Translations under genes and position numbers: made by a program
Shown: one piece after another, positions 56,740-64,000 of the stretch
Layout: every line of letters begins with the position of its first letter
How positions within the stretch are numbered: position 1 is the first letter of the stretch
Assembly (NCBI GenBank): GCA_029204225.1
Contig: MU831918.1
Span: 1-64,000, forward strand
Origin: Diphasiastrum complanatum
Lineage: Eukaryota > Streptophyta > Lycopodiopsida > Lycopodiales > Lycopodiaceae
DNA: 64,000 bases
Reading direction: 5' to 3'
Notes under the pieces: model-generated
What the model saw: the letters and a program-made list of their open reading frames with translations, nothing else
What the model was told of the DNA's origin: nothing
Databases searched by the model: none

Positions 56740-58286
56740 ATACATTAAATGGAAAAGAGTACAATCATTTTTTTGCATTGTCTCTAAGGACAATTTTTGC
56801 TGTGTGGTCATGAAGGAACTTTTTCCTATCATACGGATCCAAAAATCGGTGGATCTCCTTTTGTTCAGATCTATATATCCTGATAGAATTGCTAGGGCAG
56901 ATGATCTCATAGGAACATTTTCTAGCACATAATTGAACACTTTAAGAGCAACATCTCTTTTGACAAAAATAATTTTATATGTATTGTTTTGGATATTTAT
57001 GCCCTTGGGCAAAAAAAGATAGGGCCTTAATGGCCATGATTAAGGTTCTCGCATTTACAAAAAACCTATCATGAAGAATACAAATTTTGTTATTTACAAA
57101 AGATTTCAAATATTGCCAATGAGACATCCTTCTGTCTCACGCCTTGTCTCTCTCTCAATCCTCCATGCTTGCTAGCAAAGGCATCAACTTCAACGATTTC
57201 CTACAACACATAATCAAGTGTTAGTCAAACTAGCAAATCAATCATCAGTTATACGTTAAATAGTAAATGATTTTTTGTGAAATAATTTACTTACCGAATC
57301 CTCCTCGTCAGCCTGGATCACACCAGTAGCTTCTAAATTGTGACCAACAATAATGGTCGATTGTTGGTCAGCTGGAATAGGAGATGGCGGATACTTTTTC
57401 TAAAAAGCCAAAAACTCCTCGTCACTTGGCATATTAGCCTCATATGCCATGCTCTCAGATAGCATCCTTTGAAGGGCATCTGTGCCACTTGCTCATTCTT
57501 CTTGGTCCTCATAGTTGATGCCATCTATGAGGTCGTCATCATCAAAGTCAATAAAATCACTAAATTCAGAAATCATTCTTGACATAAGAGATAATATCTC
57601 ATCTTCTCTGAGATCTATTACGTCTCTGATATCACTAATGGAAAAGAATGGAATATTGTCCATATGGTACATATGGATGTCCATCAGGGTTCTGCTCTGG
57701 TCAATCTTGCTTACGGTAGATAAGGGAGAGATAGACAAAGAACAGGCCTTGGCAGGATCATACTGCTGTGCTTGTCTGACCTCCTCTACATCTTCTAAAA
57801 CCTCATCATTAGTAGAAACCTCCGAAGCTACAAAAGTGGTAGGGGCAGGCAAACCAATCATGCAAGACCTAGAAGATTGTGCCTCATCAGAGATAAGAGC
57901 AGATATGAAAAACACAAAGGCCATACCTCCTGAACGAAGTGACATACACGATTGTGTTCCTCACAGAATATGACACATTTAAACAGATCGATAAGTTTGG
58001 TAAACTTACGATCATGCCTTTGCTTGGCACTAGGCTGAGCATGAATCAAATCTGTGAAATGCACAAATCTTAGGCCATCCATCAGAAGGGTATCCTATTG
58101 CAAGCAGTCATAAAAATCCTTGTACGTTTTGGAAAAAACTTCCCTGTGCTCAGTGACAAATCTCTCTATGTCAAACTGAAAATCGAAATAGGACAAAAAA
58201 TGACAATGTCTGTCGCTAACCCCAACATCAACAAGGAAAGAACTAAGTGCCCATTCATAGATTGAACTAGTAGACGAGGAAGCCAT
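56740..58286 (-). pseudogene. Convergent second gene of the transposase-like unit
   Basis: The ATG at 58286 starts MASSSTSSIYEWALSSFLVD. The frame runs through FDFQFDIERFVTEHREVFSK, an in-frame TAG (58095), then FVHFTDLIHAQPSAKQRHDR and CEEHNRVCHFVQE to a GT at 57926. A frame change, then an acidic region (MISEFSDFIDFDDDDLIDG), stops at 57493 and near 57400, and a GTAAGT donor near 57293. Further blocks CILHDRFFVNARTLIMAIKA, FVKRDVALKVFNYVLENVPM and RFLDPYDRKKFLHDH reach 56740. I do not recognise the protein. Position, orientation and the repeat of its end behind copy 1 suggest an accessory gene of the same mobile element. Confidence 0.4.
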
Positions 58287-58292
58287 ATCAAT

Positions 58293-58496
58293 ATGAGACG
58301 TCGATTAGCAAGGGGACCTAAAGGGTATAGTCCACGGCGTGTGATGGCGATATATAGACTACAGAATTTCGGATACCAAAACTACGCGCCAGGAGAGCAG
58401 TGGTACTGTAGGGATGTTTGTTGGGCACGTGGTAGCGATATAGTGTGCTTTGATTTTGGAGCAGGTCAATTTGCTGGACTCAATATGCGAAACTGA
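58293..58496 (+). other. Small intact ORF, 67 residues
   Basis: Starts 6 bp from the start codon of the reverse gene, divergently. It encodes a basic, aromatic protein (MRRRLARGPKGYSPRRVMAI; QWYCRDVCWARGSDIVCFDF) in sequence richer in CpG than its surroundings. There is no recognised family. It could be an extra small protein of the unit or chance. Confidence 0.25.
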
Positions 58497-58629
58497 ATTC
58501 CAAAAATGATGCTCTTATATATACTCTAATTCAAAGGATTTGAACCGTACACATGTTTTGGAAACCTGCGATCAAAATAGTCGCACATGTGGAAAACGAT
58601 GGCCAAATCATTGCATGACACATGTATGG

Positions 58630-59330
58630 ACCAAATTATGACACATGTCCTTTTGAAGAGCAAGCACACTTTGAACTCATCCTTGATAAATCCTTGAGGT
58701 TGTTCCATATAGATCTCCTCCTCAAGACAACCATTTAGAAAAGCATTGGATATATCTAATTGGAACACCTTCCACTTAAAGAAACAAGCAAGAGAAATAA
58801 GAATTCTTATTGTCACCATCTTTGCAACGGGTGCAAAGGTCTCCTCATAATCAAGGCCATGGATTTGAGCAAATCCTTTGGCACATACTCTTGCTTTATA
58901 CATGTTGATGGTGCCATCATGATTGTACTTGATCCGAAATACCCACTTGCAACCAATCACATGCTTGTTGGATGGAGGATTCACAAGCTCCCAAGTATTG
59001 TTGGTGATCAATGCATCATACTCTTGCTTCATGGCATCATACCACTCCTTGGTATTGAGTGCCTCTTGTACATTCTTTGGCTCTTCATGAGAGACATAAA
59101 AAACATAATTGATGGAATCAAGATCCACTTGTTTGCGTTTGTCAACATATGAGAGCCTCTTAAGCTCGGATCTATCTCTCATGGATCTTCTTGGTGAGAA
59201 AATCCGAGGAGAGTATTCTTCAATTTTCGACCCCATCACATCATATTTGTCTTCAAAATCAATAATAGGTGATGCATCCATAGACTTCTTGATCTCGGCC
59301 TCTTTAAAAGATGAATGTTGATCTTCATGA
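58630..59330 (-). pseudogene. Copia reverse transcriptase fragment
   Basis: The reverse frame is open and contains the pre-RT linker PRIFSPRRSMRDRSELKRLS, NVQEALNTKEWYDAMKQEYD, CKWVFRIKYNHDGTINMYKA, FAPVAKMVTIRILISLACFF, FQLDISNAFLNGCLEEEIYM and EQPQGFIKDEFK, then leaves the family near 58650 before the YVDD catalytic block. The right edge is the start of a Copia LTR at 59331, so a forward Copia inserted in or against it. Confidence 0.8.
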
Positions 59331-60031
59331 TGTGAAGAATTGCCAAAAATTGGCAAATCTAGCTTGATCAAAAACCATGTAGAATAGTGTAAATTGTGTA
59401 CACAAGTGGGTCCCACACATGTGAGGCCATGATGCCACATGGGAAACCCATCCTAATGTAGGTTAGGTCAAGTCAAGAGAGTTGGTCATGTCTATTTGGT
59501 GGTCATCCCTACTTTATAGGACCTACACCTAAGTTTAAGGTGAAAATTTGACCAACTAGCTACCTACCAAGCATAACTCTAGGAAATAGACTAGGGTTTC
59601 ATTTTAGGTCAAGGAGAGTGAGTTAACTTCCTTATTACATGCTAGAAATCCACCTAACTTCAAGAAGGAAGTCGAATTTGCTATGTATTCCCTCTCTCCA
59701 CAGTGAGAAGATAAAATTTTTTTGGAGCTCATTGGCAATCTCAAGCTAGTTCACTATGTCCATTGAGTTTTTGTGATCCAAATGAAACCAAATCAATTTC
59801 TACTTGTTTCTCAGGTTTAAGGCCGTACTACAGCCTGTAGTACACACGTGTGGTCTCGGATTTCAATTTTTATCAATGCTTTTGATTGTTAATGCTTGTT
59901 GTTTGTCAAATCGCCAATCTAGATCAACTTTTTTGTGTCTAGTTTTTTGATAGATTGTTAAGCAAGCATCCAATCACTCTTGTGGATCTTTTGTAGATCC
60001 ATTTATGGTCCTAAAGTACAGTACTTTCACA
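59331..60031 (+). mobile_element. 5' LTR of the 59.3-kb Copia
   Basis: 701 bp, the same length and termini as 46301-47001, with more differences from it than the two LTRs of that element show between themselves. It is followed directly by the PBS. Confidence 0.9.
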
Positions 60032-60836
60032 TGGTATCAGATCCAAGTACAAGAGCATAAGCCATTGATCTAATGCAAATCCATTTTTAGCAAGTTTTGG
60101 TGCTAAAAACTAGTATTGAGAGGGCAAGCTAGAATCTTGATTTTGGTGAGGAGATTTGATCCCAAACTTGGTAGGGGTCCAAATCCGTACTATACACATG
60201 TGTGGGCACCTCTGAACCTGCATTTAATGCATGGTATTCATTTGATCCAAAAAAATTCAATTTGTGAGCTATTGGTGTAATTTTTGGTGGAGATCCTAGG
60301 ATAATCTACCAAGATCATTTGCCATTGGTTAGATTTGAATTTGTTTCATGGAATATAATTAATCTAGGCTGAGATAAAGTCCTATTAAGGTTAAAAACAG
60401 GTCTTGAAAGTACACCAAGAAGGAAGAAAGAGATTAAGTCATTTTTTTGTCCAAAAATAGCCAAATTTGGCAAGATTTGATTGTAAGTAGATTTCACATC
60501 ATCTTATCTTCATTCCAACTTTGTGAGGGAGTGCTAGAACTGAGATTATAAGTCCATTTTTTGGATTAGAAAATTAATTTGAGTGAAAAAATACAAGAGA
60601 GAGACCTTAGTGAGTTTCTAGAGACAATCAAATCCATTTCTTGGCAAGATTTGTTTGAAAGTAGTTTTCACTTCATCTTATGTTCATTCCAGCTTTGTCA
60701 GGGAGTGATAGAATTGTGATTATAAGTCCATTTGTTGGATTAGAAATCAAATTTGAGTGAAACACTACAAGTGTGAGACCTTTGTGAGTTTCAAGTCAAT
60801 CAAATTTATTTCTTGTTTGTAGAAGTCACTAGTAAG

Positions 60837-62093
60837 ATGGCATCTGCTGGAGCATACCTTCTAGAAGCTAGTGAGAGGTTGAATTCTACAAATTATGCTA
60901 TTTGGAAGGTTAGAATGGAGTCACTCTTAGTGCTCCAAGACCTTTATGAGTTCTTGATTGAAGATGAAGATGAACCTCTAGGTGCACAAGAGTTAGCTAG
61001 ATACAAGAAGAGATCTAGGCTTGCACTTCATTGTGTGAAGATGAATGTGAGCAATGATTTGTTGAGAGAAGTATCAGCTTGTACTAATGCTAAAGAGGCT
61101 TGGGAGTCTTTAAAATCAATCTATGAGTCTAGCAACACTTCTAGAGTTCTTATGCTTAGAAATCAAATTTTGCAAAGCATGAGGAGAAGTGAGGAGAGTG
61201 CACAGGATTATGTACTCAGAATCAAGTCTCTAAATAGGGAATTGGCTTCCATTGGAGAGAAGATTCATGATGGAGAGCTTGTACAAATTGTCCTTAATGG
61301 TCTAGGAGATGACTTTGCAAATTTGGTCCAAAGTTTTGCCATCCAAGACGCTTTGCCAACTATAGAAAAACTTCACAGTGTATTAGTGGCTGAAGAGTGT
61401 AGGATGCTCCATGCAAAATGTAGGATGAGTTCCTTGTCTTTGCAGGATGGTGATGAGAAAACCAATTTCTCATTCAAGGGCAAAAAGAAGACCAATGGAA
61501 AGAAGAAGCATTTAAAGGAGGCCAAAGAAGAGGATGATGCATCAAGCTCAAAGGACAAGTCAAAGCAAAAATGCTTCTTTTGTGGAAAGAAGGGGCATTA
61601 TGCATCTAAATGCTACAAGAGGCTAAGAGCACAAGTGGAGGAGGACAAACAAGGAAACCTTGCAAAGGAGGAGGAGGAGGATGAAGTAGATGTATTCTTG
61701 ATGGCATCTACATCCTCACCAACAAGCAATAGCAATTCAAGAGACAATTGGTGGATTGACAGTGGGGCTAGCTCCCACATATCTTGTGAAAAGGAATTTT
61801 TCTCAACCTTACACTCATTCAATGATGCTAAAAAGTTTGTCTTTACTGCAAATGATGAAGAGTGTAGGATAGATGGTGTTGGCACCATCTCTTTGTGTCT
61901 AGAATCCTCAAAATGCATGGATCTAGAAAATGTCCTTACTTGGAAATGGACACATCAAAAGTATAGCCCAAATTGCAGTGTAGCAAACTGTATATCAAAA
62001 ATCCAAAAACAATGTATATATATGTTTTTTTCTGGCAACCCATGCATGAACATGGTTGTCGCTAATGGGACGCATGTCCCATCAACTGTCTAA
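60837..62093 (+). CDS. Copia gag-protease with a chimeric C terminus
   Basis: The first ATG is at 60837 (MASAGAYLLEASERLNSTNY); the frame is open upstream only to a TTG at 60813. The capsid region has MNVSNDLLREVSACTNAKEA, NTSRVLMLRNQILQSMRRSE and VQIVLNGLGDDFANLVQSFA. Lys-rich linker, the knuckle CFFCGKKGHYASKC (all ligands) and the protease WWIDSGASSHISCEKEF with the catalytic DSG follow. After CMDLENVL the frame crosses a junction (about 61936) and adds roughly 50 residues (TWKWTHQKYSPNCSVANCIS...) read from flanking host DNA. About 418 codons with no lesion. Gag assembles the particle; protease would be truncated. Confidence 0.8.
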   Translation: MASAGAYLLEASERLNSTNYAIWKVRMESLLVLQDLYEFLIEDEDEPLGAQELARYKKRSRLALHCVKMNVSNDLLREVSACTNAKEAWESLKSIYESSNTSRVLMLRNQILQSMRRSEESAQDYVLRIKSLNRELASIGEKIHDGELVQIVLNGLGDDFANLVQSFAIQDALPTIEKLHSVLVAEECRMLHAKCRMSSLSLQDGDEKTNFSFKGKKKTNGKKKHLKEAKEEDDASSSKDKSKQKCFFCGKKGHYASKCYKRLRAQVEEDKQGNLAKEEEEDEVDVFLMASTSSPTSNSNSRDNWWIDSGASSHISCEKEFFSTLHSFNDAKKFVFTANDEECRIDGVGTISLCLESSKCMDLENVLTWKWTHQKYSPNCSVANCISKIQKQCIYMFFSGNPCMNMVVANGTHVPSTV

Positions 62094-62388
62094 TCATTAT
62101 TACAAGTATTGGCCAGCCCTAGTATGTCCACTGGACCTCATAGTTATTAACCAAGTAAATCTAGTTTTATAATAACACTCTCTATAAAAGTAGACTTTAC
62201 TTTTCAAGCAAGCTTATACATAGATATAATCATAGTGCACTATGTGTTGCCACATATCACTATTAGAGTACCCTAGGCCCTCACAGTTAATTTATTACCA
62301 AACTACCCATGACTGGAATATCGAGGCTTTGCCGCTCATGTTTGTAGTTGGAGAAACAACACAAGGTTGTAAAATAATGGATGTAGCT

Positions 62389-63089
62389 TGTGAAGAATTG
62401 CCAAAAATTGGCAAATCTAGCTTGATCAAAGACCATGTAGAACATTGTAAGTATTGTGTATAATTGGGTTCCACACATGTAAGTCCAAGATTTCACGTGG
62501 CAACCCACTCCTAATATAGGTTAGTTCAAGACAAGAGAGTTGGTCATGTCTATTTGGTGGTCATCCCTACTTTATAGGACCTACACCTAAGTTTAAGGTG
62601 AAAATTTGACCAACTAGCTACCTACCAAGCATAACTCTAGGAAATAGACTAGGGTTTCATTTTAGGTCAAGGAGAGTGAGTTAAATTCCTTATTACATGC
62701 TGGAAATCCACCTAACTTCAAGAAGGAAGTCGAATTTGCTATGTATTCCCTCTCTCCATAGTGAGAAGATAAAATTTTTTTGGAGCTCATTGGCAATCTC
62801 AAGCTAGTTCACTATGTACATTGAGTTTTTGTGATCCAAATGAAACCAAATCAATTTCTACTTGTTTCTCAGGTTGAAGGCCGTACTACAGCCTGTAGTA
62901 CACACATGTGGGCTCGTATTTCAATGTTAATCAATGCTTTTGATTGTTAATGCTTGTTGTTTGTCAAATTGCCAATCTAGATCAACTTTTTTGTGTCTAG
63001 TTTTCTGATAGATTGTTAAGCAAGCATCCAATCACTCTTGTGGATCTTTTGTAGATCCATTTATGGTCCTAAAGTACAGTACTTTCACA
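62389..63089 (+). mobile_element. Copia LTR inside the inverted-repeat arm
   Basis: 701 bp, the inverted counterpart of 46301-47001. The element it begins runs out of the window. Confidence 0.9.
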
Positions 63090-63764
63090 TAATATCAGAG
63101 CCAAGTACAAGAGCATAAGCCATTGATCTAATGCAAATCCATTTTTAGCAAGTTTTGGTGCTAAAAAGCTAGTATTGAGAGGGCAAGCTAGAATCTTGAT
63201 TTTGGTGAGGAGATTTAATCCCAAACTTGGTAGGGGTCCAAATCCGTACTATCCACATTTGTGGGCACCTCTGAACTTGCATTTAATGCATGGTATTCAT
63301 TTGATCCAAAGAAATTCAATTTGTGAGCTTTTGATGTAATTTTTGGTGGAAATCTTAGGATAAGCTACCAAGATTGAGTGCCATTGATTAGATTTGACTT
63401 AGGGTCGTGAGATCTAATTAATCTAGGCTGAAATAAGATCCTCTAAACTTTTTTTATAGGTCTTGAAAGTACATCAAAAGTGTGAAAGAGATTAAGTCAT
63501 TTTTTGTCCAAAAATAGCCAAAATTGGCAAGATTTGATTGTAAGTAGATTTCACATCATCTTATCTTCATTCCAACTTTGTGAGGGAGTGCTAGAACTGA
63601 GATTATAAGTCCATTTGTTGGATTAGAAATCTAATTTGAGTGAAAAACTACAAGAGAGAGACCTTAGTGAGTTTCTAGAGACAATCAAATTCATTTCTTG
63701 GCAAGATTTGTTTGAAAGTAGTTTTCGCTTCATCTTATCTTTATTCCAGCTTTGTGAGGGAGTG

Positions 63765-63850
63765 CTTCTTGGTTTCCAAGGGGAGGCTCGAACCTGGGAC
63801 CAAAGAAACTTTGGATGCCAAGCCAACCAACTGAGCCAACCCCGTTGGGT
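63765..63850 (-). mobile_element. Short tRNA-derived SINE, copy 3 (duplicate of copy 2)
   Basis: 86-bp body in reverse orientation between two copies of tttgtgagggagtg (63751-63764 and 63851-63864). It is the inverted-repeat counterpart of 45540-45625 and not an independent insertion. Confidence 0.9.
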
Positions 63851-64000
63851 TTTGTGAGGGAGTGATAGAACTGTGATTATAAGTCCATTTGTTGGATTAG
63901 AAATCAAATTTGAGTGAAACACTGCAAGTGTGAGACCTTTGTGAGTTTTAAGTCAATCAAATCTATTTCTTGTTTGTAGAAGTCACTAGTAAGATGGGAT

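Larger units (their letters stand above)
59331..62093 (+). mobile_element. Copia element, 5' half, cut by an inverted duplication
   Basis: Contains a 5' LTR (59331-60031, TGTGAAG...TTTCACA), a canonical PBS TGGTATCAGATCC (60032-60044), a leader with a 176-bp tandem duplication and an open gag-protease frame. It is the same family as the 42.5-47.0 kb element, but with full-length gag and without the SINE. At 61936 the protease runs into the inverted-repeat arm. Everything after is not Copia pol. Confidence 0.9.
61936..64000. repeat. Inverted-repeat arm 2 (continues beyond window)
   Basis: Reverse complement of 45395-47457. It begins at a 3-bp overlap (ctt) with the Copia protease sequence. 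It contains 450 bp of flank, a 701-bp LTR (62389-63089), the degenerate PBS TAATATCAGAGCC, the leader, a SINE and the first bases of gag (ATGGGAT at 63994-64000). No mismatch to arm 1 was seen in the stretches compared. Confidence 0.9.

Overview
The window is nuclear DNA of a land plant with a large, repeat-rich genome. The evidence is one intron-containing NPF (NRT1/PTR) transporter gene embedded in decayed Ty1/Copia, Ty3/Gypsy, hAT and CACTA elements, long GA and CA microsatellites and a short tRNA-derived SINE. The Copia gag style and the repeated SWIM and DGNHR gene fragments suggest a seed-free plant (fern-like) or another giant-genome lineage, but that is inference and the species cannot be named. 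No rRNA gene, functional tRNA gene, CRISPR array or organellar gene was seen.

Layout. 0-5 kb: an LTR end, a Copia integrase scrap and a reverse-strand Copia (about 1.37-4.83 kb) with a 0.44-kb internal segment turned around. 4.8-9.1 kb: AT-rich, no gene, ending in a SWIM zinc-finger fragment. 9.1-16.5 kb: a gutted Gypsy element (RNase H, integrase, extra coiled-coil reading frames after pol) bounded by a 130-bp direct repeat, with a SINE in its leader. 16.5-30.4 kb: a nest of Copia fragments in both orientations, with a hAT relic between two of them, a CACTA terminus inside another, tandem repeats and a foldback. 30.4-36.2 kb: mostly unrecognised sequence, then two unusual gene-like loci, a reverse-strand multi-exon 'DGNHR' locus and a forward SWIM locus. 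37.0-39.15 kb: the NPF transporter on the reverse strand, the only convincing intact host gene. 40.3-41.0 kb: a large foldback and a GA microsatellite. 42.1-47.0 kb: a Copia element with both 701-bp LTRs, inserted in a 213-bp tandem repeat. 47-51.5 kb: a second, decayed Copia. 51.6-58.5 kb: an unfamiliar mobile-element-like block. 58.6-64 kb: a Copia RT fragment, a Copia with 5' LTR, PBS and open gag-protease, and then an inverted copy of the 45.4-47.46 kb segment running off the window end.

The most interesting block is 52.4-58.3 kb. It holds two tandem diverged copies of an intron-containing gene whose spaced motifs (acidic Asp, second Asp, CxxC, LH, then W-S-S-E-G) resemble the RNase H-fold core of RAG1/Transib transposases. 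A second, convergent gene lies on the opposite strand and its last exon is conserved behind both copies. Both transposase copies are broken, in different places. Second in interest is an 86-88-bp SINE with exact 14-15-bp target duplications and, for one insertion, an empty paralogous site inside the same window. Third is a >=2.06-kb inverted duplication with no mismatch seen in the stretches compared.
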